A DNA stretch of 64,000 nt from Acidimicrobiia bacterium (lineage in GTDB: Bacteria; Actinomycetota; Acidimicrobiia; Spongiisociales; ZC4RG35), in the NCBI GenBank assembly GCA_028284765.1, contig JANQRA010000011.1, positions 62,001 to 126,000 on the forward strand, written 5' to 3'. Within the stretch, counting starts at the first letter, position 1; every line of letters begins with the position of its first letter. Both the position numbers and the translations under genes were made by a program. Under the pieces are notes generated by a model that saw only the letters and a program-made list of their open reading frames with translations, made no database searches and was not told where the DNA came from. Shown piece by piece: positions 1 through 8,070 of this stretch.

Positions 1-575
1 GGGCCGATCACACCGACCGGGTTGATGACGACGAGGTCGAAGTGTCTGTTCTCTTCCTCCATGAAATCCCAGGCTGACCTTTCAGCCATCGTCTTGGAGT
101 AGGCATATGGACCGTTCGTGAGGGATGACTCCTCATTCCAGTCGGCTTCGCTGTAGGGCTCGTCCCGCCCTCCGTTTGAGACAGCAGCGAATGAGGAGGT
201 GAGCACGATTCTCTTGACCGAGGGAGTCTCAGCAGCGGAGTGGAGAACCGACATGGTGCCATTGACTGCCGGATCAACGAGGTCACGTTGCGGGTCGTCG
301 ACCTGGAGGATGTACGGCGACGCCGTGTGGAGGACATATTCGACGTCGGTCATATGTGGGGTGAACGCCCCAGGCTCGTTGAGGTCGGCGGCCACCAGCT
401 CGAGACGCTCTGATGCCCCGGGAAGAGAGGTCAGCTCGCCTTGCTCCACTGCCTTCTCGACGTTTCGAGTGGTTCCGCGAACTCGATAGCCCGCAGCAAG
501 GAGTTGTTTGACGAGTTCAGCAGCTACGAATCCGGTCGCCCCGGTGACCAGGACAGGAGATTGGGAGATAGGCAT
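1..575 (-). CDS. NAD(P)-dependent epimerase/reductase, partial at left edge
   Basis: Short-chain dehydrogenase of the extended (epimerase/dihydroflavonol reductase) type. The frame opens at an ATG at 575 and runs off the left edge, so about 191 N-terminal residues are seen. The Rossmann motif VLVTGATGFVAAELV begins about residue 8, and the catalytic Tyr-Lys pair appears as YAYSK, followed by a typical VVINPVGVIGP stretch near the edge. The family reduces or epimerises NAD(P)-bound sugar or carbonyl substrates in the cytosol. The substrate cannot be told from this part. The gene runs in the same direction as the two secreted-protein genes upstream of it, 34 bases away. Confidence 0.85.
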   Translation of the reverse strand, partial: MPISQSPVLVTGATGFVAAELVKQLLAAGYRVRGTTRNVEKAVEQGELTSLPGASERLELVAADLNEPGAFTPHMTDVEYVLHTASPYILQVDDPQRDLVDPAVNGTMSVLHSAAETPSVKRIVLTSSFAAVSNGGRDEPYSEADWNEESSLTNGPYAYSKTMAERSAWDFMEEENRHFDLVVINPVGVIG

Positions 576-609
576 GGGCCTGAACATACGACATGTCGAG
601 GGTATTGGA

Positions 610-1440
610 TCAACCGTCGAGCCTGGAGACGACCTCAGCGACTGGATACGCAAGTGACGTTGTCGTGTTCGGGACGGGTAAGAACTCCCAGGAACCGCCG
701 GAGACTCGCCACCGTGCGGTCCAGTCGTATTCGACAGTGATGTCGTGCTCGGCCTTGTGTTCGTAGACGTGTGTGGCCGAGCCGTCGGGGTATCCGATGA
801 GTACCTCATCGGTCGGGGGGTAGGTCGAGTCGGTCCCGTCGCCCCACCTGACGATGACCGCCGAGACGTCGATCTCGACATCGAGGCTGGTGGCACCTGA
901 GCTGAGTGTGGCGTCGTGGTCAGCCGGGACCTCAACGCCGACGTAGGTCTCCATTCCGGTAACACCGTGACCCGGGGCCGGGCTGAGATCGGGTGCGGGT
1001 GGATCGTGGATGTAGGCCATGACGTACTCCCAAGCATCTGCCCTGGGGTCGGCCGCCGGCACAGGCTCGGAGGTGCAGCGGGGGAGCGTCGGGCCGATGG
1101 CGATGATGCCTCCCGGCACCCCTGGGTCGGTGTCGAATCCGATCTCGGCGCTGCCGTCACCGAACTGGACGAGGATCACGTAGTCGGTGGGTGCGGAGGT
1201 GTAGTACCAGCACTGACCGGTGAGGTCGGTCCCGAGGTTGGGGTAGAGAGTCGAAGGGACCGAGGAGTCGTCGGCGTATTCGACGACGTCGCCGCCGGCG
1301 ATCCGACAGACGGTGACCTGGGTTTCTACAAGACGGACTGGATCGAAAACCCGCTCTGTCCAACAGGCGGAGAATGTCTCAGCCGATGCCGATATCGGGA
1401 TTGCGGCGATGAGAACTACGAGCGCAGTGAGCTTTCGCAA
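610..1440 (-). CDS. Secreted hypothetical protein with PKD-like region
   Basis: About 276 residues. The N-terminus (MRKLTALVVLIAAIPISASA) is a clear Sec signal peptide, cleaved near SASA-ET. I chose the TTG at 1440 because GGGAGG lies just upstream; a TTG at 1452 is the alternative. The mature protein is acidic with several cysteines. Two stretches (VQFGDGSAEIGF and VRWGDGTDSTYPP, followed by ATHVYEH) resemble the W/F-G-D-G...H-x-Y pattern of PKD-type beta-sandwich domains. No catalytic motif is seen. It overlaps the 3' end of the upstream gene by 25 bases, so the two are probably co-transcribed. The function is unknown; an extracytoplasmic adhesive or structural role is only a guess. Confidence 0.7.
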   Translation of the reverse strand: MRKLTALVVLIAAIPISASAETFSACWTERVFDPVRLVETQVTVCRIAGGDVVEYADDSSVPSTLYPNLGTDLTGQCWYYTSAPTDYVILVQFGDGSAEIGFDTDPGVPGGIIAIGPTLPRCTSEPVPAADPRADAWEYVMAYIHDPPAPDLSPAPGHGVTGMETYVGVEVPADHDATLSSGATSLDVEIDVSAVIVRWGDGTDSTYPPTDEVLIGYPDGSATHVYEHKAEHDITVEYDWTARWRVSGGSWEFLPVPNTTTSLAYPVAEVVSRLDG

Positions 1441-1991
1441 TCCGCCTCCCAAAGGTCATCTTTGAATGCCCAGGTCGAGAGTCTCTTCCACCCGTCTTGA
1501 GTCCACCGCAAGACTTCGACGGCAGACGATTCGCCTTCTCTGAAGCTTGTTAGAACGAGCGTGGTCCAGACAGCCACGCATTCGACATCGGACCGGAGAA
1601 CCTCAGTCGCGCGAAACGAGATGTCCGCCGGCTTTGGCGCCGCCTGAAACTCGACGCCAAAACTCTCCTTGGCCGTTTCAACCGATTCGTCGAGGATCAC
1701 CACCTCCCGAATCCGTTCCTCGTCTTCGTTGTAGATCCCTTCGAACCAGCCAAACCACAGCTCTCGCAGGATCTCTTCCGCCTCCTCGACGGTCGTCACC
1801 ACTAGAGATTCGACAGTCGACGTCGTGGTCTCCGAGGCCCCCGTCGAGGTCGTCGAGGCCGGGTCCTCCGTTGTGGTCGTCGTCGTCACAGCTTGAGTGG
1901 GAGTCGGGTCGCCTTGGTCGGGATCGGGCCACAGAAAGAAGACCCCTAAGGCGAGGCCAGCGGCGACCAGGACGAGGATCGCGTACCTCAT
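1416..1991 (-). CDS. Membrane-anchored hypothetical protein with Thr-rich linker
   Basis: 191 residues. One N-terminal hydrophobic segment (residues 3-20) is followed by a low-complexity Thr/Ser-rich linker (about residues 30-65), then an acidic globular domain with a conserved-looking EILRELWFGWFEGIYNEDEERIREVV helix region (two cysteines further on). The layout matches a signal-anchored extracytoplasmic protein with an NTF2-like or similar small alpha+beta domain, but I do not recognise the family. It overlaps the downstream secreted-protein gene by 25 bases, which suggests translational coupling. Confidence 0.7.
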   Translation of the reverse strand: MRYAILVLVAAGLALGVFFLWPDPDQGDPTPTQAVTTTTTTEDPASTTSTGASETTTSTVESLVVTTVEEAEEILRELWFGWFEGIYNEDEERIREVVILDESVETAKESFGVEFQAAPKPADISFRATEVLRSDVECVAVWTTLVLTSFREGESSAVEVLRWTQDGWKRLSTWAFKDDLWEADCESSLRS

Positions 1992-2100
1992 TCACCCGAA
2001 CCTACGGGAACGATCACTCCCCGTGAAGGGCTACGAGCCAGGCTGCGAAATCCAATTCCCAGCGTTGGGTAAAGTCCAGGCTCTCAGGAGGTATTTGTAC

Positions 2101-2469
2101 ATGGAAGAAGTCATGGAGAACGAGAGAAACATCCTTCGTTTCATGATCCGGTTCGCAATCTTTGCGGGCATCCTTTTTGTCATCGGCCGCATGCTCGACG
2201 CCAAGCGTCGTGAGCTTTCCAACATGACCGAGACCGAGGCCCGAGCGATGTTCGTGGACAAGGCTTCACCGAAGATGGGTGAAGAGCAGGCACGAGAGAT
2301 CGCTGACCAGGTGATCCCCGTTCTCATCGAAAAGGGGCTGCTCAAGCCGGATCCGGCCGACGAGGCTGCAGAAAAGGTTGAAGACGCCGTTGACGGAGTC
2401 GCTGATGCTGCGGAGGATGTCAAAGACGAGGTCGCTGACGCAGTCGACTCAGTAGTCAACGACGACTGA
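2101..2469 (+). CDS. Small membrane-anchored acidic coiled-coil protein
   Basis: 122 residues. An upstream in-frame ATG-like extension exists from 1897, but a strong AGGAGG at 2086-2091, nine bases before the ATG at 2101, fixes the start. A single transmembrane segment (about residues 14-31, MIRFAIFAGILFVIG) is followed by a polar region and a C-terminal acidic Ala/Asp/Val-rich heptad tail (DAVDGVADAAEDVKDEVADA), which should form an amphipathic helix or coiled coil. The family is not recognised. It is followed after one base by a tiny membrane-protein ORF, so the two may act together at the membrane. Confidence 0.7.
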   Translation: MEEVMENERNILRFMIRFAIFAGILFVIGRMLDAKRRELSNMTETEARAMFVDKASPKMGEEQAREIADQVIPVLIEKGLLKPDPADEAAEKVEDAVDGVADAAEDVKDEVADAVDSVVNDD

Positions 2470-2470
2470 C

Positions 2471-2599
2471 TTGGCGTTCAACAGCGACCCACAGGGTCGC
2501 TCATCGCGGATCCTCACCACACTGGTGATTCTGACCATCGCAGCCGTCGCCTACTGGGCGGTGAACGGTGGTCTCGACCAGATCGGCGCGGGCGGATAA
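2471..2599 (+). CDS. 42-residue single-pass membrane peptide
   Basis: Small ORF starting TTG at 2471, one base after the TGA of the upstream gene, and ending TAA at 2597-2599. The product is a polar N-terminus (MAFNSDPQGRSSR), one hydrophobic helix (ILTTLVILTIAAVAYWAV) and a short glycine-rich tail. The spacing fits translational re-initiation from the upstream membrane protein. Evidence is positional and compositional only; no homology can be claimed. Confidence 0.45.
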   Translation: MAFNSDPQGRSSRILTTLVILTIAAVAYWAVNGGLDQIGAGG

Positions 2600-2641
2600 T
2601 TCCAAGGCATCGGTTGGGAATCCTCAATATGGTTTCCGGCC

Positions 2642-3667
2642 GTGCCTGAAGTAGTCCACCTCGACATGGAGTCGGTCTCCGACGAGTTTCTCACCAGGAT
2701 GTGGGAGACCTACTGCTTGCTGGAAGAGGAAACCTATCCAGACAAGCCGCTGACCCCTGTCGATCAGCAAATCGCCACGTGGCGCTCCGAGAGCACGGAC
2801 CACTTCCGTCTCTACCGGTGGGCCGCAGTCGAAGGCGATGAGGTGGTCGGCGTCGCCGTGATCTATCTCGACATGGCTCAAAACCTCGACAACGGGTTCG
2901 GTCGTGTTGCCGTTCATCCTGACCATCGCGGCAAAGGCATCGCCAGACTTCTCGCCAAGCCGGTCCTTGAAACCCTCGAGAAGGAGAACCGCCCCCGCAT
3001 GGATACGTGGGTAATCGAAGGCTCCGAACACGCCGGTCTGCCGGAGCGTCTTGGGCTCAAGGCGGTCTACATCTCCCGTGACAGTGGGCTGAAGATCTCA
3101 GATCTCGACGTGGACCTCATGGACAGTTGGATCGCGAAGGCTTCGGAACGTGCCAGCGACTACGAACTGAGGTACGTCGACTCGCCGTTGCCCGACGACA
3201 TCATCGAAGACTTCTGCAAGCTGGCCGAGGTGATGAACACCGCTCCCCGAGAGGACTACGAGGCAGAGGACGAGGAGATCACTCCAGAGCTCATGCGGGA
3301 GTATGAGCAGATGGTTCACGACGGGAAGGGCGTCCTTCACCACTGCTACGCGGTCCACGTTCCCACAGGTGAGTTCGCCGGATACACGACCATCCGCACA
3401 AAGGACCTAGAGCCGAAGCTTGGAGAGCAGTGGGACACCGGAGTGAATCCGGACCACCGAAACAAAGGCCTTGGACGTTGGTTGAAGGCAGCCAACATCA
3501 AGTCGGTTCTCGCGAGCCATCCAGAGATCGAATTGATCACGACCGATAACGCCGGCTCCAACGCTCCAATGCTGGGCATCAACATCGAGATGGGTTTCAA
3601 GACTCTGGGCTCGACCGAGGCATGGCAGGGGTCTCTGGCGATTGCCCGAGAGAAGTTCGGTGCTTAA
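2642..3667 (+). CDS. Tandem GNAT-domain acetyltransferase
   Basis: 341 residues starting at GTG 2642. It has two GNAT domains in tandem. The first carries the acetyl-CoA binding loop as VHPDHRGKGIARLLA around residue 95, the second as VNPDHRNKGLGRWL around residue 270. The second domain also has the late N-x-x-x-x-x-x-N-x-x-M-G-F motif (NAGSNAPMLGINIEMGF) typical of the fold's beta6-beta7. Double-GNAT proteins of this size in actinobacteria include mycothiol-synthase-like enzymes, but the usual MshD signature was not confirmed, so the acceptor is unknown. Its stop codon overlaps that of the convergent PEBP gene. Confidence 0.85.
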   Translation: MPEVVHLDMESVSDEFLTRMWETYCLLEEETYPDKPLTPVDQQIATWRSESTDHFRLYRWAAVEGDEVVGVAVIYLDMAQNLDNGFGRVAVHPDHRGKGIARLLAKPVLETLEKENRPRMDTWVIEGSEHAGLPERLGLKAVYISRDSGLKISDLDVDLMDSWIAKASERASDYELRYVDSPLPDDIIEDFCKLAEVMNTAPREDYEAEDEEITPELMREYEQMVHDGKGVLHHCYAVHVPTGEFAGYTTIRTKDLEPKLGEQWDTGVNPDHRNKGLGRWLKAANIKSVLASHPEIELITTDNAGSNAPMLGINIEMGFKTLGSTEAWQGSLAIAREKFGA

Positions 3668-4254
3668 CGCCCGTATGTGCCTCTGAGTTCGGTCTGACCG
3701 ACCGTCTCGTCCGTCATCGCCTGGCGGACCATTTCAACCTCGACACCGCCTGGCAGGCCAAGTGCTTCGCTTAGGACGTAGACCGTGAAGATGTACTCGT
3801 GGGTCTCGCCCTCGGGTGGGCAGGGCCCGCCGTAACCAGGCAGGTTCCAGCTGTTGACGCCTTGGACGCCGATCGGCCCGGCAGCCTCTTCGATGGTGAG
3901 GGTGCCGCCTTCAACAGGGATGTCGTATTCGACCCAATGAATCCACGTTCCGAGAGGAGCGTCGGGGTCTTCGACGATCAGCACGGCAAAGTCGACGTTG
4001 GTCGGAATGTCGGTTACGTCAAGGCGTGGATTGATGTCGGATCCGTCGCAGGTGAATTCGACAGGGATCGGCTCTCCGTCCTGAAAACTCGGCGACCTGA
4101 CCACCATCGGGCCTGGAGCCTGGGTGGTGTTCGAGCTCTCGGTCGTGGTGGTGGTCGAAGCCGGTGCGTTCGATTCGGCGGAATCGTCCGACGAACACGC
4201 CGCCACCAGGATGAGCAGTGCGATCACCATCGCTAGCCGTCGCATCGCGTCCAA
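3664..4254 (-). CDS. PEBP-family (YbhB/YbcL) lipoprotein
   Basis: 196 residues. The N-terminus is a lipoprotein signal with lipobox LVAAC at residues 16-20, then a Ser/Thr-rich linker. The rest is a phosphatidylethanolamine-binding-protein-like domain of the bacterial YbhB/YbcL kind: SPSFQDGEPIPVEFTC at the start, DPDAPLGTWIHWVEYDIP for the ligand-site strand, and NSWNLPGYGGPCPPEGETHEYIFTVY. Bacterial members have no well-established substrate. It is probably attached to the outer face of the membrane. The stop overlaps the convergent GNAT gene by four bases. Confidence 0.9.
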   Translation of the reverse strand: MDAMRRLAMVIALLILVAACSSDDSAESNAPASTTTTTESSNTTQAPGPMVVRSPSFQDGEPIPVEFTCDGSDINPRLDVTDIPTNVDFAVLIVEDPDAPLGTWIHWVEYDIPVEGGTLTIEEAAGPIGVQGVNSWNLPGYGGPCPPEGETHEYIFTVYVLSEALGLPGGVEVEMVRQAMTDETVGQTELRGTYGR

Positions 4255-4337
4255 GGTAAACCCGCTGTCGATCTAGTGGTGGCTCTTTCGTCATAGGTGT
4301 AGAAAACGGGAAGACGCCCGTGCGAAAGGAGAGCAAG

Positions 4338-4694
4338 ATGTCAGCCAATCCGATTGTCCATTGGGAGCTCATGGGAGCCGACGGCGCCAAGCAGAAAGAG
4401 TTCTATGGGGCCATCTTCGACTGGAAGTTCGAAACACCGCCGGGCTTCGACGGCTACTACATGACTGCCGGAGATGACATGGGAGTCGCCGGTGCGATAG
4501 GCCAAGGCAGCGAAGAGATGCCTTCCTATCAAACGATCTACGTGCAGGTCGCGGATATCGACGCCAAGTTGGCCGAGATCGAAGCCAACGGAGGGTCGAC
4601 GGTGGTGCCCAAGACCGAGATTCCCGACATGGTCACCTTTGCGCTCTTCTACGACCCGTTCGGCAACCTCGTTGGGATCGTCGAAGGCGAGTAG
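4338..4694 (+). CDS. VOC-family (glyoxalase/bleomycin resistance-like) protein
   Basis: 118 residues. I chose the ATG at 4338 because GGAGAG lies just upstream; the longer frame from GTG 4320 contains that ribosome site. It is a single vicinal-oxygen-chelate domain pair: HWELMGADGAKQKEFYGAIFDW at the N-terminus, a central TIYVQVADIDAKLAEIEANGG, and a terminal FYDPFGNLVGIVE. His at the start and Glu near the end fit the metal-ligand positions of the fold. The substrate is unknown. A strong hairpin follows the stop codon. Confidence 0.85.
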   Translation: MSANPIVHWELMGADGAKQKEFYGAIFDWKFETPPGFDGYYMTAGDDMGVAGAIGQGSEEMPSYQTIYVQVADIDAKLAEIEANGGSTVVPKTEIPDMVTFALFYDPFGNLVGIVEGE

Positions 4695-4702
4695 CTGTCC
4701 TA

Positions 4703-4747
4703 AGCGTGTGCAGCTCTGTGTGCCAGACGCGCACAACTGCACACGCT
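4703..4747. terminator. Long hairpin between the VOC and RibD-type genes
   Basis: Perfect 11-base inverted repeat AGCGTGTGCAG (4703-4713) and CTGCACACGCT (4737-4747). A second inner pairing (TGTGTGC with GCGCACA, one G-U) extends the stem, leaving a small loop around CAGAC. It begins nine bases after the upstream stop and ends 17 bases before the next start. There is no U-run, so it may be a factor-independent-like terminator, a processing site, or a DNA operator for the downstream gene. Confidence 0.5.
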
Positions 4748-4763
4748 CACTAGGTTTCGGTGA

Positions 4764-5456
4764 GTGATTCGGTACTCACCAGACGGGCCTGAGGTCGACC
4801 CGTTCGAATATCAGTCGTCGCTCGAAAGGCACGCTGATGGGCGGCCCTGGATCATGTCGAACTTCGTGACGAGTATCGACGGGGCGGCAGTCATCGAAGG
4901 CGGTTCCTCCGCCCTCAACGACGATGACGACAAGGCGATGTTCCTCGCGATGAGGTCAATGGCCGACTTCGTGGTGGTGGGCTCGGGCACCGTGAAGGCT
5001 GAGGACTACGGCCCGATGCGGTCGTATCACGGTCGACCTGCCCCACACCTGGTCATCGTCACTGGGAGGTTGAGTGTCGATCCCGGAGCTCGAGTCTTCA
5101 GCGACCCCGACAAACGTGTCACTCTTCTCACCGGCTCCGACTCCGATCCGGATAGAGCCGAGGAACTGGGAGAGGTGGCTGACGTGATCGTGCTCCGGGA
5201 CCTTTCCGCTTCCGGTATCGCTCACTATCTGCGGATGGCCGGCACCGTCCTGGTCGAAGGCGGACCAAGTCTCATGGGTCAGTTCGTCGCAGCAGGCCTG
5301 ATCGATGAGATGGCGTGGACCATCGCCCCCTTGGCCGCCGCCGGCGACTCGCCGCGCATGGCGCACGGACCGGCTGCCGAGCCTCCTGTTGAGATGAAGC
5401 TGGATCGGATGCTCCACGGAGACCGATCGCTGTTCGTGCGCTACGTGCGTAGCTGA
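4764..5456 (+). CDS. RibD C-terminal-type pyrimidine reductase / DHFR-like reductase
   Basis: 230 residues from GTG 4764. It matches the RibD C-terminal (bifunctional deaminase-reductase) fold: PWIMSNFVTSIDGAAV near the N-terminus, VVGSGTVKAEDYGP, RPAPHLVIVTGRLSVDP, and the NADPH-site loop VLVEGGPSLMGQFVAAGLIDEM. The family reduces 5-amino-6-ribosylaminouracil phosphate in riboflavin and F420/FO-related pathways, but stand-alone members often have other substrates. The deaminase domain is absent. A hairpin precedes it, so expression may be regulated separately from the VOC gene. Confidence 0.85.
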   Translation: MIRYSPDGPEVDPFEYQSSLERHADGRPWIMSNFVTSIDGAAVIEGGSSALNDDDDKAMFLAMRSMADFVVVGSGTVKAEDYGPMRSYHGRPAPHLVIVTGRLSVDPGARVFSDPDKRVTLLTGSDSDPDRAEELGEVADVIVLRDLSASGIAHYLRMAGTVLVEGGPSLMGQFVAAGLIDEMAWTIAPLAAAGDSPRMAHGPAAEPPVEMKLDRMLHGDRSLFVRYVRS

Positions 5457-5496
5457 TCCGATTTCAGCCGGATACGGCGATATCAACCCCGGGTTG
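5456..5496. terminator. Inverted repeats between convergent genes
   Basis: Between the RibD-type gene and the sigma-factor gene there are two short inverted repeats: ATCCG (5456-5460) with CGGAT (5469-5473), loop of eight, and CAACCC (5484-5489) with GGGTTG (5491-5496). They could serve as a weak bidirectional terminator. The stems are short and no U-run is present. Confidence 0.25.
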
Positions 5497-5501
5497 CGGG
5501 C

Positions 5502-6452
5502 TTAGACGAGGTCTTTGAGGTCGATCTCGCAGGAGGGGTGGCGAAGCTTGGCAAGGCCACGAGCTTCGATCTGACGAACCCGCTCCCTGGTTGCGTTGAC
5601 CACTTTGCCCACGTCGGAGAGAGTCCAGGGCTCCTCACCATCTAGACCGAAACGGAGCCACAACACCTGTTGTTCTTCGTGGTCGAGAACAGTGAGGGCC
5701 TTGATCAGGCGGTCCCGGCGCCAGGCCGACGCCGCGTTGTCCTCGGGGTCGGTGGCATCTCGATCCTGGACGAAGTCTTGTAGCGAGGCATCCCCGTCTT
5801 CTCCGACGGGACGGTCGAGGGAGACGGTCTCGGCTGGAGCCTCGAGAGCGGCGAGCACCCGTTCCTGGTCAAGGCCCGATGCGTCTGAAATCTCTTCGAG
5901 AGTGGGAGTGCGGTGGAACTGGTCGTGAAGCGCCTGCTTGGTGTCATGGACGGTCCTAACGACATCGACCATGTGCACGGGAAGTCGAATGGTTCGACCG
6001 TTGTTGCCAAGCCCTCTGGTTATCGCTTGGCGTATCCACCAGGTCGCATAGGTCGAGAACTTGAAGCCCTTGCGCCAGTCGAACTTCTCGACTGCCCTGA
6101 TCAAACCGAGGTTGCCTTCCTGGATCAGGTCGAGGAGATCGAGGCCCCGGCCTGTGTATCGCTTCGCAATGGAGATGACCAGCCGGAGGTTGCAGCGGAT
6201 GAAAGTCATCTTGGCTTCTTCGCCGGCGGCGATGGCTCGCATCAGCTTGGCTCGCTCCGACTTCTTGAAATCACCGGAGTCGAGGACCGCTGCTGCCTTC
6301 TTCCCCTGCTCCATGGCACGGGCGAGGTGGACTTCGTCTTCCGCGGTCAGGAGTTCGTGCTCGGAGACCTCGTCGAGATAGAGCCCGACGGTGTCCGAAG
6401 GGCTGGCAGCCCGTTCGATTTTTGATTGTTTGACCTGTATGGCTTTGGCCAA
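5502..6452 (-). CDS. RpoD/SigB-type RNA polymerase sigma factor
   Basis: 316 residues, a primary-like (group 1/2) sigma-70 factor without region 1.1. Region 1.2 is DTVGLYLDEVSEHELLTAEDEV (about residues 20-42). Region 2 follows from about 80, with CNLRLVISIAKRYTGRG, LLDLIQEGNLGLIRAVEKFD and the DNA-melting FSTYATWWIRQAI. Region 3 starts RTIRLPVHMVD. Region 4 has LRFGLDGEEPWTLSDVG and the helix-turn-helix ATRERVRQIEARGLAKLRHP. It directs polymerase to promoters. The segment before region 3 reads GNNGRTIRLP rather than the near-universal ADQARTIRIP, which suggests an alternative group 2 factor rather than the housekeeping one. Confidence 0.93.
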   Translation of the reverse strand: MAKAIQVKQSKIERAASPSDTVGLYLDEVSEHELLTAEDEVHLARAMEQGKKAAAVLDSGDFKKSERAKLMRAIAAGEEAKMTFIRCNLRLVISIAKRYTGRGLDLLDLIQEGNLGLIRAVEKFDWRKGFKFSTYATWWIRQAITRGLGNNGRTIRLPVHMVDVVRTVHDTKQALHDQFHRTPTLEEISDASGLDQERVLAALEAPAETVSLDRPVGEDGDASLQDFVQDRDATDPEDNAASAWRRDRLIKALTVLDHEEQQVLWLRFGLDGEEPWTLSDVGKVVNATRERVRQIEARGLAKLRHPSCEIDLKDLV

Positions 6453-6554
6453 AATTGGGCTCCGATCACCCCTGTGGAAAACCTAACCAGCCTGGATGAA
6501 TCTGGCAACCAGATTGATTGATAGGCATCTGCCATCGGTATTCTTTCTGGCTCA

Positions 6555-8015
6555 GTGACACGCCGAACCCAGTTTCGACTGTTGGTGGCGTTCACCATTG
6601 TCTGGGTGGCCTGGGCCGGATGGTCGTTCTTGGGCCGCTCCCATCCATACGAGCTGCGTGTTCTCGATGACCTTGGCTCACCTTTGGCGTCAGCTGTGAT
6701 CGACGTCGACGGGACGCAGGTGGCGACCAGCGGTTCCGATGGACTGGCAGACATGGTGTGGACTCGATCCTCGAAGGAGCTCGAGATCAGCGCACCAGGC
6801 CATGTAAGACAAGTGGTGACCCTCAGCGACCGGCCCGAAGAGCGCTTTGATGTGGTGCTCAAGGCTCGGGTGCTCCGTGGGCGGGTCGTTGATGCCGATG
6901 GGGTTGGGATTGAAGGTGCCCTGGTTGACGCTGACGCTGCGGCGGCGATGTCGGACGCGGAGGGCTACTTCCAAATCAGGGGAGCAGAGGAAGGTCGCGT
7001 CGAAGTCGAGCGGCCAGCCTGGGTTCCGACCTCGTTCACCTGGGCTGGAGGCACGGGGGAGACCATCGTGGAGATGTCACCGTTTGTCGCGAGGGCGGTC
7101 CACATTCAGGGCGAGAGTGTCCGAGATGAGCTGAGTCGTTTCGTCAACATGGCAACAAGCACAGAGTTGAACTCGCTCATGATCGACCTGAAGGACGAAA
7201 CCGGTCAGGTCTGGTTCAACACGACCAACCCGACCGCGGTCGAGGTGGGTGCCGACACCAATGCGTTTGACCTCAGCTCGGTGGTGACGACGGCCCACGG
7301 ACAGGGTCTCTATGTGATCGGTCGGATAGTGCTGTTCAACGATCCGATTGCTGCTGTCGGCAAGCCTGAGATGGCAGTTCTGGATTCTTCGACAGGATCT
7401 CCCTACGAGGCCAACGGACAGCTGTTCTTAGACCCCACTGATCCCGATGCTCAGGAGTACGGCATTGAGATTGCGGTCGAAGCCTGCCGCTCGGGCATCG
7501 ACGAGATCCAGTTCGACTACATCCGCTTCCCGGATTCGCGGAGCGAATCGTCGACCTTCGACGGAGGTGTGACTCCCGATGTCAGAGTTGCTGCTGTAAC
7601 CGGGTTTCTGAACCGCGCGGTCGGCGAGCTGAGGCCGATGGGGTGTGCGGTGGCCGCAGACATCTTCGGCTACCTAACGACTGCAAAGGATGACGGCGGC
7701 ATCGGACAACAGTGGGAAGACGTGGCAGCAATCGTCGATGTCATCTCGCCGATGCTCTATCCGTCGCACTATGCCGACGGCTTCTTTGGGTTCACACCGG
7801 ATGACGATCCAGGACGGATGGTCGAGTTGGCCCTCGCCGACGGTCTGGAGAGAACGCAGGGTCAGGTGATCGTCAGGCCTTGGCTCCAAGACTTCGCTTA
7901 CAACGAAGAGCAGGTTCGAGCGGGCATCGACGCGGTAGAAGCGGCGGGTCTCGGTTGGATGCTGTGGAACGCCAAGTCCGAAGTGACTGTTGAAGCCCTA
8001 AATCCCGCTCAGTAA
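6555..8015 (+). CDS. Membrane-anchored putative glycoside hydrolase (DUF4015-like)
   Basis: 486 residues from GTG 6555. An N-terminal hydrophobic segment (residues 8-26) acts as signal anchor. Residues about 30-175 hold two carboxypeptidase-regulatory-like beta-sandwich units (YELRVLDDLGSPLASAVIDVDG and LRGRVVDADGVGIEGALVDAD). From about 185 follows a TIM-barrel-like putative glycosyl hydrolase domain: LNSLMIDLKDETGQVWF, GLYVIGRIVLFNDP, IDEIQFDYIRFPDS and VISPMLYPSHYADG. The Asp/Glu-rich strand ends fit a glycosidase but no substrate can be named. It is divergent from the sigma-factor gene with about 100 bases between them. Confidence 0.8.
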   Translation: MTRRTQFRLLVAFTIVWVAWAGWSFLGRSHPYELRVLDDLGSPLASAVIDVDGTQVATSGSDGLADMVWTRSSKELEISAPGHVRQVVTLSDRPEERFDVVLKARVLRGRVVDADGVGIEGALVDADAAAAMSDAEGYFQIRGAEEGRVEVERPAWVPTSFTWAGGTGETIVEMSPFVARAVHIQGESVRDELSRFVNMATSTELNSLMIDLKDETGQVWFNTTNPTAVEVGADTNAFDLSSVVTTAHGQGLYVIGRIVLFNDPIAAVGKPEMAVLDSSTGSPYEANGQLFLDPTDPDAQEYGIEIAVEACRSGIDEIQFDYIRFPDSRSESSTFDGGVTPDVRVAAVTGFLNRAVGELRPMGCAVAADIFGYLTTAKDDGGIGQQWEDVAAIVDVISPMLYPSHYADGFFGFTPDDDPGRMVELALADGLERTQGQVIVRPWLQDFAYNEEQVRAGIDAVEAAGLGWMLWNAKSEVTVEALNPAQ

Positions 8016-8070
8016 TTCGCACTACGGCCATAGGTGAAATACGATCGGCGGGTCCCCAACTGGAGCCGAA

